DNA of 64,000 bases from an uncultured Candidatus Melainabacteria bacterium (lineage in GTDB: Bacteria; Cyanobacteriota; Vampirovibrionia; Gastranaerophilales; Gastranaerophilaceae): positions 104,421 to 168,420 of the forward strand of contig CAKUZI010000006.1 of NCBI GenBank assembly GCA_934717855.1. Reading direction: 5' to 3'. Numbering within the stretch: position 1 is the first letter of the stretch; every line of letters begins with the position of its first letter. The notes beneath the pieces were generated by a model, which was not told the origin of the DNA, did not search any database, and saw nothing but the letters and a program-made list of their open reading frames with translations. Shown piece by piece: positions 17,357 through 25,818 of the stretch. The translations under genes and the position numbers were made by a program.

Positions 17357-20300
17357 TTATTTAACCCATTTGAAACTTTTTACATAATTTTCGCCGTTGA
17401 TGTCACCATTGATGTCAACAAAGAATATTCTATAAATGTCTGTAGCATTTTTAATGTTAGGGATTTTTGCAATATCTTCTTGTAACAACAATTTTTCAGT
17501 TGAATCATTTATCCCCGGAATTGTGTTGAATAATGTATTAAGAGATGCATTTTTGATTTTCCCAAAAACAGTTGTAATATTTTTAGTTAAGCTTCCATAA
17601 ATATTCATATCTGCGACTGATGTAAGTATGTTGTATGAACCTGTCATATACATATTTAAGTCATTTCCGTTAGAATATACATTAATCTTATCTGCAATTC
17701 CGTTTGTAATGTGTAAATTGCCGGATATACTTTCAAAATTACCGGTTTTAAGAGGAGTAACCAAATCTATTAAACTATTTATTGACAAACCTGTAAAACC
17801 GCCTTTTAATAAATTGCCAGCTTTTAATAAATATTCAAGAGAGCCGAGTTTTGGCATTCTTCCATCTGCAATTTTGAAAGTTCCGTTTCCGTTTAGTGTT
17901 CTGAAACAAGCTTCTTGAACATCGCCTTGACAGCTTAAATTAAAATGTCCATTAACATTTCCATAAACTTGACCTTTTAAATCAAACAAGGCTTCTGACA
18001 TAATTGCGCCATTGGCGTTGTCTAAAGTAATATCAAGGTCTGTGTGATGTGTGTGTAGATTGTGTTTGAATTGTCCAAGCACAGAACCTTGAGCTATTTC
18101 AAATTTAAAATTATTTACATCAAGTAGTCCGTTTTTGTTCAAACCGAGTTGAGCAGTAAAGTTGTTTGCATTGATGTTTCTGATTTTAACTTTATTTGCG
18201 TTAATATTTGCTTTTTGGACGATAATTTGTGAAATATCAAAATTTTGAGCGTTTGAAGTTGTTGTGTGTAAATTGTTTCTTGTTGCCTCGGCTTCCATAT
18301 CTTGTATAGTATCTGTAATTTTGTTTATATTTAAGTCCGGAAGTTTGAGAGTTGCGTTTTCAATGATGTATGGAGGTGTTAATTTGTTTCGTAAAATAGC
18401 ATTAAGGCTAATATCGTTTGTAAGTACAGTGCCAAGGCTCTTTACATAAATTTTGTCGTTTTTGAAATCAAGATTGACATCCCTAACAGTTGCGTCAAAG
18501 AGTGGAATATCAATACTTGTTACGTCTAATTTCCCTTTAATTTTTGGAGTTAAAGATGTTCCGTTAAGTACTAAGTCAGACGTGAATATACCTTGTTTCA
18601 TAAACGGTCTTCTAAATATTATATTAAAAATCTTTGCGTCGGTAGGATTTTGGGTTTTAATTTTGAAATTATTAAATCCTATTACGTTGTTTGGCTGTAG
18701 ATTTAATGTGCCTGAAGCATTTAGTTGTGTTTTTGTGTACGGTTTATTGTTTTGTGATGAAATAATTCTGTCATATTGAAGATTATTGATTTTAATTTTG
18801 TCAGGAGAAAGCGTACTGTTAATTGCAATTTTAACAGGATTTTCTATATCACCGATTGTTGCTCCCATATAGTAAAGGCTGGATTCTTCCAGGATGTCAA
18901 GAGTAGAATTTGTGTTTAGGTTGTTCAAGTCTCCATTAACTTTGGCAGTTAAGATTGCGTCTCCTTTTAGTTTTATTGGGTAAAGAGCGTTGTTGTTGAA
19001 GAATTGATCAAAAAATTCTTGTGTCGGTTTTGCGTTTATGTACAAGTTTAAATTTGGATTAGTTTGAACATTAGATATTTTGCCGTTTACAAACAATGGC
19101 ATTTGACCTAAAAGAGAATTGATTTTGTTTAGGTGTAAAGTGTTGTTTTTTAGTAATATATTTCCGCTTTTTACTGTTAGTTTAGTTCGTTTTGGCTTGA
19201 AAAGCAGGCTAACATTATCAAGGGCTGAAAATGCATTAAGGTTGTTGTTAATAATTCGTCCTGCAACATCAACATTTCCGTTTAAAAATTCAATATCTTT
19301 AAGAGCATTTGCAGTATTTGGAGGAAGAATATATTGAAGAGCTTCGTCGTTTATTAAATTCAAATCAAGTGATTTAATTTTACAGTTCCCGTTTACAAGT
19401 CTTTTTTTGTCAAACATTCTTGAAATATTTAATGAAATAAAGTAAGGACTTTTTTTGAAAGTTCCTTGAAGTTTTGAAAGTTTGAAATTTGAATTTTTGA
19501 GTTCAAAAGAACTGTTGTTGTCGACGATAATAGTACTCTTAGCTCCTCGATTTGAATAAATATTTCCTTTTAAATAAATATTATCGTAGTCAATATTTTG
19601 GATGTTTCCGTTGTATTTTCCGATAAAACTTGTATTAATAGTTGACAAGTCGTGTTTGTATGGAAGTTTTACGGCTATTGGTAGTGTTTTAACAGCATCG
19701 CCAAGATTAAACTTGTGGCTTAAAATTTCTGCATTACAGATATTGTCTTTTATTTTTCCCTTAATTTTAATAATTGAATTGTTCAGGTTTGATTGCAAGT
19801 CAAAATCGGCGTCCATGTTGTTAAATTTGAGAATTCCGGATGTTTTAGTAATTGCAACCGGAGCTCCTTTTAATTTTATAGTGTCTGAAAGAAGTTCAAT
19901 TGTTCCTTTGGCAAATAAATTTTTATTGAAAACTATATCTTTTGGATCTTTTACTTTTCCTGTAAGGTTTATTGTTGCGTTAGCTAGTCCTTGTGCATTT
20001 TCAATAGGAGCTGTAAGTTTTTGTATGTCTGCTAACATTGGTGAAGTTTTTATGGTATGCAAAAGTTTGCCGATATCTTGTCCTTTTGTATTGACATTAA
20101 AATCAAGAATTCCAAGTAGCGAGCAAGTACCTTTTACAGAAATTGGCTTGCCGTTAAGATTTGCAGTTTTGCTTTGGAAAAGAGTATTTTGGTTGTCAAA
20201 ATCTAATGTTCCGGAAGCGTTTGTAATTGTCATATTATGGATGTCTAAAAACGAAACAATTCCGTCTCTAAAATAGAATTGTCCCCATCCGTGCGGATTT

Positions 20301-21814
20301 TCTTTTGTGCCGATTATTTTTAAGTTAATTCCGCCTTTCCCTTTGATGTCCATAATCGGAACGGGACCGAGTTCAAAATGCAGAATATCATGGAGCGGAT
20401 TTAGTACAATTTGAGCGGTTTTTAGGTCTACACTGTCCGTACTTGTAATCATTAATTCTGAATATTTTGTATATAAGTCAATTGGACCTTTAACCCAAAC
20501 TGTTTGTGATGGACTAGTCGGAACATTTACGTCAAGATTTAGTTTATCGCCAAGAAATGCAAGTTTTATAGTCGCTTTGTCTGCATCTGGGATAGGCTGA
20601 ACCATATATGCATTAGATACAAGTACATTCCCTCTAATATCAGGTTTATCGGCTTTCCCATTGATTTCAAGGTTTCCGATTGCATCGCCTTTAAAAACAG
20701 TTTGTTTTAATAAATACAAATCAATATCCGGACACAAATTTTTATCCCAAGGAAGTAGTGGGATTATTTCTTCTGCTTTAGAATTATTTATTGTAATTTT
20801 AAAATTTAAATTAGGGATTTTGTTATTTATTTTAGTAACTTTTCCGATAACAAAAGCGCTGATGTTTTTGCCTGTAACACTTGCATCATTGATTTGTAAA
20901 CCATTTTTGATAGTTGTAATATTTGTTTTTAACGTCAATTTGCCATCATGGTGAATTGCTTCAGCTGGTGTTTGGCCGTATATTCCAAGGTCGTTAAGAA
21001 AGAGGTTCGTTTGAATTTTTTTGTGTTTGTCTGGAGTTTCTGTTGTTGAAGCTGTAAAATTTATTATTCCGGAAATGGATTTGATTTTTCCATTTGATAA
21101 AGATTTTGCGTATATTGAAAAATCAGACAAATCAAGGTTTGCAATATGACCTGAGATGTCGCATTGGTCATCAGAAATTTTGTTTAGTGGCAGTTTTAAA
21201 TTAATATCTGATTTGAGGAAAGATTTTTTCTTGCCGGTTTGGATTTCTGCAATAGTTGAAAAATCAATGTGTTTGTTGTTTTCAAAGTTTTTTACAATTA
21301 AATATTTACCGTCCATTTTTAATTTTTTTGATTGAACTTTATCATCTAAATTTATCTCATATGAGTTGATATGTATTCTGGCATGAGATAATTGGAACGG
21401 AGATTTTTCTTTTGGTAACTCGATAAGATATTGTCCGAGTTTGAGTTTTGCATCTTTGTCAAAAATAAGGTTGGTTTGAATGTTTTCGGCTGAAAAATCG
21501 TGAATATCAATTTCTTTAAAAATTAAAGGTAAAAGTCTAATGTTAAAATAAGGTTTTTCAATGTCGAGAGCTTTGGAATTGTCATTATTCAGAATGGCAA
21601 AATTATCCGCTTTGATTTGTATAGCAGGAATTAAGCCCATTTTAAGAGTGGGGTTTTTTAGCGCAATTTTGTAACCACTTTGAGCCAAAACAGTTTGTTC
21701 AATAAAATTAACTTTGCTTGGTAAATTTATAACAGCAGGAATTCCCCAGTAATAACCACTGTATAGAGCCGTCATTGAAAACAAAGTTATTAATATTTTT
21801 AAATTCCTGCTCAT
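17357..21814 (-). CDS. AsmA/TamB/YhdP-like very large envelope protein, 1485 aa
   Basis: One N-terminal membrane anchor (LITLFSMTALYSGYYWGIPA), then nearly 1450 residues of repeating short beta strands with L-x-G and V-x-G units. This is the pattern of AsmA-like proteins that form long hydrophobic grooves for phospholipid transfer between membranes. Near the C-terminus FKIADGRMPKLGSLEYLLKA then SINSLIDLVTPLKTGNFESI matches the C-terminal region of YhdP/AsmA proteins. It implies a diderm envelope. The gene stands alone and converges with yidD. A lipid-transport role is inferred from fold resemblance. Confidence 0.75.
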   Translation of the reverse strand: MSRNLKILITLFSMTALYSGYYWGIPAVINLPSKVNFIEQTVLAQSGYKIALKNPTLKMGLIPAIQIKADNFAILNNDNSKALDIEKPYFNIRLLPLIFKEIDIHDFSAENIQTNLIFDKDAKLKLGQYLIELPKEKSPFQLSHARIHINSYEINLDDKVQSKKLKMDGKYLIVKNFENNKHIDFSTIAEIQTGKKKSFLKSDINLKLPLNKISDDQCDISGHIANLDLSDFSIYAKSLSNGKIKSISGIINFTASTTETPDKHKKIQTNLFLNDLGIYGQTPAEAIHHDGKLTLKTNITTIKNGLQINDASVTGKNISAFVIGKVTKINNKIPNLNFKITINNSKAEEIIPLLPWDKNLCPDIDLYLLKQTVFKGDAIGNLEINGKADKPDIRGNVLVSNAYMVQPIPDADKATIKLAFLGDKLNLDVNVPTSPSQTVWVKGPIDLYTKYSELMITSTDSVDLKTAQIVLNPLHDILHFELGPVPIMDIKGKGGINLKIIGTKENPHGWGQFYFRDGIVSFLDIHNMTITNASGTLDFDNQNTLFQSKTANLNGKPISVKGTCSLLGILDFNVNTKGQDIGKLLHTIKTSPMLADIQKLTAPIENAQGLANATINLTGKVKDPKDIVFNKNLFAKGTIELLSDTIKLKGAPVAITKTSGILKFNNMDADFDLQSNLNNSIIKIKGKIKDNICNAEILSHKFNLGDAVKTLPIAVKLPYKHDLSTINTSFIGKYNGNIQNIDYDNIYLKGNIYSNRGAKSTIIVDNNSSFELKNSNFKLSKLQGTFKKSPYFISLNISRMFDKKRLVNGNCKIKSLDLNLINDEALQYILPPNTANALKDIEFLNGNVDVAGRIINNNLNAFSALDNVSLLFKPKRTKLTVKSGNILLKNNTLHLNKINSLLGQMPLFVNGKISNVQTNPNLNLYINAKPTQEFFDQFFNNNALYPIKLKGDAILTAKVNGDLNNLNTNSTLDILEESSLYYMGATIGDIENPVKIAINSTLSPDKIKINNLQYDRIISSQNNKPYTKTQLNASGTLNLQPNNVIGFNNFKIKTQNPTDAKIFNIIFRRPFMKQGIFTSDLVLNGTSLTPKIKGKLDVTSIDIPLFDATVRDVNLDFKNDKIYVKSLGTVLTNDISLNAILRNKLTPPYIIENATLKLPDLNINKITDTIQDMEAEATRNNLHTTTSNAQNFDISQIIVQKANINANKVKIRNINANNFTAQLGLNKNGLLDVNNFKFEIAQGSVLGQFKHNLHTHHTDLDITLDNANGAIMSEALFDLKGQVYGNVNGHFNLSCQGDVQEACFRTLNGNGTFKIADGRMPKLGSLEYLLKAGNLLKGGFTGLSINSLIDLVTPLKTGNFESISGNLHITNGIADKINVYSNGNDLNMYMTGSYNILTSVADMNIYGSLTKNITTVFGKIKNASLNTLFNTIPGINDSTEKLLLQEDIAKIPNIKNATDIYRIFFVDINGDINGENYVKSFKWVK

Positions 21815-21951
21815 ACCAAAATTATACGATTAAAAAGAAGAAATGTAAAATAAAAAATAATATATTTAACACTCTTTTCAGCGCAAAAGGGCATTGTTTT
21901 AGCTGTTGAAAAACTACCCTCTTTCGAAAAGTGAGGGCAGGAAATTTGTAG

Positions 21952-22530
21952 CTAATATTCTTCACATAATACTTGGAAATAGGCTTGCGGGTGATGGCAG
22001 TTTGGGCATTTTTTCGGTGCTGATTTGCTGTGATAAATGTAACCGCATTCTCTGCACATCCAATGAGTTTCTTTGTCTTTTGAAAAAACTGTATTATTTT
22101 TTACATTTTCAAGTAATTTTTTATACCTGTTTTCATGGTGTTTTTCTGCTTCTATTACGTGATGAAAAGTTTCTGCAATATCGTCAAAACCTTCTTCTTT
22201 GGCAACTTTTTCTCCCTCCGGATAAAGCATAGACCATTCTTCATTTTCTCCGTTTATTGCGCTTTTCAAGTTCTCTTCTGTTGAACCAAGTTCAAACGGA
22301 TAATCGGAATTTACGTGTCCAATTGTGTTGCCGATATGTTCGTAAAAAAGTTTGGCATGTTCTTTTTCGTTTTCTGCGGTGATAAGAAATATTTCTGCAA
22401 TTTGTTCATAGCCATCGTTTTTGGCCTGTTTTGCAAAAAAACTGTAACGGTTTCTAGCTTGGGATTCGCCGGCAAATGCGTTTATTAAATTCTGTTCTGT
22501 TTTAGTCCCTTTTAGATTTTTGTCTGTCAT
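21952..22530 (-). CDS. Rubrerythrin
   Basis: A 192-residue non-haem di-iron peroxidase that removes H2O2 in anaerobes. The N-terminal four-helix domain carries the diiron ligands in FAGESQARNRYSFFAKQAK, ENEKEHAKLFYEH and EAEKHHENRYKKLL. The C-terminal rubredoxin domain has CRECGY and CPNCHHP (two CxxC sites). TAGGAGGG precedes the ATG. A good indicator of an anaerobic life style with oxygen stress defence. Confidence 0.95.
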   Translation of the reverse strand: MTDKNLKGTKTEQNLINAFAGESQARNRYSFFAKQAKNDGYEQIAEIFLITAENEKEHAKLFYEHIGNTIGHVNSDYPFELGSTEENLKSAINGENEEWSMLYPEGEKVAKEEGFDDIAETFHHVIEAEKHHENRYKKLLENVKNNTVFSKDKETHWMCRECGYIYHSKSAPKKCPNCHHPQAYFQVLCEEY

Positions 22531-22679
22531 ATTTTCCCTCCTACGATATTTTGCAAAACAATATGAGTTTTGTAATTAGTCTGTTGGGGAATAACAAAAG
22601 GCTAAATATACTACTTTGTTCGGATTATATGGTGAAAAAACAGATTAATAATATAAATGTAGAAGTAGGAAATTGAATT

Positions 22680-22835
22680 ATGGACTTGTTAAATTATACA
22701 AAAAAGTTATACGATAAAATAAAGTTTTATGACTCTATTGCGCAAAACACATTTTCGGGATTGCATTCCGTAAATCCTTTCGCAAAACCAATAAATATTA
22801 CTATTGTTTGGATTGAAGAAGAAAATGACGGCTAA
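22680..22835 (+). CDS. Small hypothetical protein, 51 aa
   Basis: A 51-residue ORF starting MDLLNYTKKLYDKIKFYDSI and ending TIVWIEEENDG. AGGA lies about 10 bases upstream of the ATG. Its stop overlaps the end of the convergent ABC ATPase gene by four bases. No family, signal peptide or membrane segment is seen. Codon composition looks like a real gene, but the length leaves doubt. Confidence 0.45.
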   Translation: MDLLNYTKKLYDKIKFYDSIAQNTFSGLHSVNPFAKPINITIVWIEEENDG

Positions 22836-23827
22836 ATTCTTACACCTGTTTCTTTGTCAAAACAATAAATATCAGCAGGATTAATGCTTAATTCAAGTGT
22901 TTTGCCAATTTCAGTTTCGGCAGAAAGTTTTGCAGAACATTTTTTATCTCCAATATTGAAGTATGCAATTTTTTCACTTCCCAAAAGTTCTGTAATTTCA
23001 ACATTGACGGTTAATTTGATTTCCCCGCCGGTAATCATTTTTTCAGGACGAATTCCAAGGATTACATTTTCTTTTCCAATGATTGGAAAATGTTCACTGT
23101 TAATAAAATTCATTTGAGGAGAGCCGACAAAACCGGCGACAAAAGTGTTTGCAGGATTATTATAGATTTCTTCTGGGCTAGCCGCTTGTTGAATTCTTCC
23201 TTTATCAAGAACTACAACTCTATCGCCCATAGTAAGAGCTTCTGTTTGGTCGTGCGTTACGTAGATAAAAGTTGTTTGAAGTTTTTCGTGCAATTTTTTT
23301 ATTTCAGAGCGCATTTGAACACGTAGTTTTGCATCAAGGTTTGACAAAGGTTCGTCCATTAAGAAAACTTTTGGGTTTCTTACAATTGCACGCCCTAAAG
23401 CCACACGCTGTCTTTGTCCGCCTGAAAGTTGTTTAGGTTTCCTGTCTAAATATTCTCCTAAACCTAAGATTTCAGAAGCTTCTTGAACTTTTTTCTCAAT
23501 TGTTGCTTTATCAACTTTTCTCATTTTTAGACCAAATGCGATGTTTTCTCTAACAGTCATGTGTGGATAAAGAGCGTAACTTTGGAATACAAAAGCAATA
23601 TCACGGTCTTTTGGGTGAACATTATTAACTTTTTTATCGCCAATATAAATTTCGCCAGACGTAATATCTTCCAAGCCCGCAATCATTCTTAAAAGGGTTG
23701 ATTTCCCACAACCGGAAGCCCCGACAAGGACGACAAATTCTTTGTCTTTGATGTTTAGGTCGATATTATCTATAACTTTTTTCTTATCATAAATTTTAGT
23801 TACGTTTTTTAAAACAACATTGCTCAT
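22832..23827 (-). CDS. Sugar-type ABC transporter ATP-binding protein (MalK/UgpC/MsmX family)
   Basis: Cytoplasmic ATPase of a carbohydrate or glycerol-3-phosphate importer; 331 residues. Visible are Walker A GASGCGKST, Q-loop VFQSYALYPHMTV, signature LSGGQRQRVALGRAIVRNPK, Walker B VFLMDEPLSNLDAKLR, H-loop YVTHDQTEALTMG, and a C-terminal TOBE/OB domain (ILGIRPEKM). No permease or binding protein lies next to it, which fits multitask ATPases of the MsmX type that serve several transporters. It is followed upstream by the kinase-like gene on the same strand. Confidence 0.93.
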   Translation of the reverse strand: MSNVVLKNVTKIYDKKKVIDNIDLNIKDKEFVVLVGASGCGKSTLLRMIAGLEDITSGEIYIGDKKVNNVHPKDRDIAFVFQSYALYPHMTVRENIAFGLKMRKVDKATIEKKVQEASEILGLGEYLDRKPKQLSGGQRQRVALGRAIVRNPKVFLMDEPLSNLDAKLRVQMRSEIKKLHEKLQTTFIYVTHDQTEALTMGDRVVVLDKGRIQQAASPEEIYNNPANTFVAGFVGSPQMNFINSEHFPIIGKENVILGIRPEKMITGGEIKLTVNVEITELLGSEKIAYFNIGDKKCSAKLSAETEIGKTLELSINPADIYCFDKETGVRI

Positions 23828-23859
23828 TTTTATCCCCTTTTTAAGCTCCCTGTTTGCTG

Positions 23860-25020
23860 TTAGTCTTCTTTCTCAATCGGTAAAATTATATTGAAAATTG
23901 AACCTTTCATTACTTCTGAGTTAATCCAAATTGCTCCGCCCATCCGTTTTAGCATAGTCTGTGCCGTGCCTAATGATATTGAACGAAGAATAGTTTTTTT
24001 GTTTGTTTTATCTAATTGTGTGTAAGGTTCAAAAATTCCGTTCAATTCGGATTCGGCAAGCCCCATTCCGGTGTCTGCAATAGTAATCCTTACGTAAGAA
24101 AAATCGTTTGCGTTTTTGACTATTTTAGCTCCGCATTTTTCTACAGTATCAATGTCCGGATGATTAATTTTTATTGTAATTTTTCCAGAATCTGTTAATT
24201 TTATAGATGTTTCAAAAATGTTTTGAAGAATAATTTTGATAACATTTTCGTCATTGTAAATTGCTTTTTTGTTAAAATCTTCGGTATCATATTCGATAGC
24301 CAAGCCTTTTGCGTTTAATTCTTTTTCATTATTTTTTACGATTGTTTGAACAGTGTTTAAAAGGTCAAAAGCTCGGTTGTTGCACGCAAATAAAGAAGAT
24401 TCAGCCTGTGCAAATTCAAGGAATTTATCCATAAAATATAATAATTCGGTTGAATTTTTGTTTATGATTTTGATATATTTTTCCTGTTTGTCATTTATTT
24501 TTCCACCCATTCCGTCCATTAATGCTTGTGAAAAACCGATAATAGACTGCACCGGTGATTTAAATTCGTTAGACAACTTGGCAATCATTACATTTTTTTC
24601 TTTGTTAAGGCGTCCTGTTTTTTCTGCTATGGTCAAAACATTTGTCATTGCAGTAACATCACGGATTGTAATAAAATATTGTTCAATATATTTTTTTGCG
24701 TTCATTTCAACGAAAAATTCTTTGCCGTCGGTTGTAAAAGCTCCTGTTACAATAGGATTTTTCTTTGAATAAGATTTTTGAGCGGAAACAAGTCCGTTTA
24801 CAACTATTTCGTCAAAATACATGTTTTTCAGATTAGCTGATTTGGTTTCAAAAATAATAGATGCTTTGTCATTTGCCCAAATAATTCTTCCGTCAAAATC
24901 AATGACAAAGACGGCATCAGGCAAGTTTTTTAAAACTTCTTTAGGATTTATGTTGCTAAATAAACTTCCAAAATTCATAGTTGCAATACTTTCATTAATG
25001 TAGTATACTTTATATAACAT
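23860..25020 (-). CDS. PAS sensor histidine-kinase-like protein lacking the H-box histidine
   Basis: A 386-residue protein with a PAS domain (LPDAVFVIDFDGRIIWANDK, about 34-125), a dimerisation helix pair and a HATPase_c-like domain. In the H-box, where LSHE is expected, the sequence is LSNEFKSPVQSI: residue 151 is Asn (codon AAC). The N-box also lacks its second Asn (QNIFETSIKLT). The G1 box is intact (ADTGMGL), but the G2 box is degenerate (ISLGTAQTM). It may be a pseudokinase that senses and signals by conformation or by pairing with another kinase. No response regulator is adjacent. The start could instead be the ATG at 24978; neither site has a strong ribosome-binding site. Confidence 0.82.
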   Translation of the reverse strand: MLYKVYYINESIATMNFGSLFSNINPKEVLKNLPDAVFVIDFDGRIIWANDKASIIFETKSANLKNMYFDEIVVNGLVSAQKSYSKKNPIVTGAFTTDGKEFFVEMNAKKYIEQYFITIRDVTAMTNVLTIAEKTGRLNKEKNVMIAKLSNEFKSPVQSIIGFSQALMDGMGGKINDKQEKYIKIINKNSTELLYFMDKFLEFAQAESSLFACNNRAFDLLNTVQTIVKNNEKELNAKGLAIEYDTEDFNKKAIYNDENVIKIILQNIFETSIKLTDSGKITIKINHPDIDTVEKCGAKIVKNANDFSYVRITIADTGMGLAESELNGIFEPYTQLDKTNKKTILRSISLGTAQTMLKRMGGAIWINSEVMKGSIFNIILPIEKED

Positions 25021-25223
25021 TTATATATCAAAAATCGACTACATTGTACTTTAAATATAGCATAAACAGTTTGTGATTAGAGATTTTATATTAATTTTTG
25101 TAATTTTTTATTTACAAACTAGCAAAAAAATTTTTTTTCATGTTTTAAAACAACAAACGAGAATATAGAGTGATAAGTTATGGCATGGTGCTGTAACCCC
25201 GAAAAAAGAAAGAGGATGTGACT

Positions 25224-25577
25224 ATGAACGATATTCCAAAAAACGCGCAAGGTCTAAACATTCCACAACAAACACAACAAACAGCAAAAGTAGAACAAGT
25301 GAAACCGGAAGCAGTTGAAGCTCAAACTCAAGCTCCGGTTGATGCTCAGTCTAAAGAGATTAAGGAAATTCCTGAAAATCCGGCTGATAGATCTGCTGTC
25401 AAGGTTGATAACCTTGAAAATGATTTGAAAGTATTTGCTGCAAATCCTGAATTGGCTCAGAAAGCTCTTGAAATTGCTGAATTGGCAGAAAAACGCTATG
25501 CAGAAGAAGGTGTTGAACAACCTGAATTAAAAGCGTTGGCTGTTGGTAAAGCTTTCGTTGAAGAGTTCCAAAAATAG
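25224..25577 (+). CDS. Hypothetical protein, 117 aa
   Basis: Not recognised. The ATG at 25224 has AAAGAGG 8 bases upstream and is preferred over the in-frame GTG at 25218. Residues 1-60 are Gln/Pro/Glu-rich and likely disordered (NIPQQTQQTAKVEQVKPEAV). Residues 65-117 are helical (VDNLENDLKVFAANPELAQK, ALEIAELAEKRYAEE). It lies upstream of the 611-residue MG..SQxR-family gene, separated by 241 bases with no further gene. A role linked to that gene is possible but not shown. Confidence 0.65.
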   Translation: MNDIPKNAQGLNIPQQTQQTAKVEQVKPEAVEAQTQAPVDAQSKEIKEIPENPADRSAVKVDNLENDLKVFAANPELAQKALEIAELAEKRYAEEGVEQPELKALAVGKAFVEEFQK

Positions 25578-25818
25578 TGTTGGTATTATTTGTTAGCCCC
25601 AAAAGCAGAAAAATTTTCTGTGTATAGTTTACGTGTTTGAGTCTTTTGTTGGCATATGAATGCTTGAAAGCTCAAATACTTGGATTAGTGTCTGTTAGTA
25701 ATTTATTGAATAGAATGAAGTCTATACAAAAGAGTTGTAATATTTCTTAATAAAGACTGAAAAAATTAAAGTTTATGCCAAATTCTTCCGTAATTCAATA
25801 CAGAAAGGAAGAAAAATT

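Noticed and set aside
22832..23827. Complete sugar ABC transporter operon
   Set aside because: Only the ATPase is present; no permease or binding protein is adjacent.
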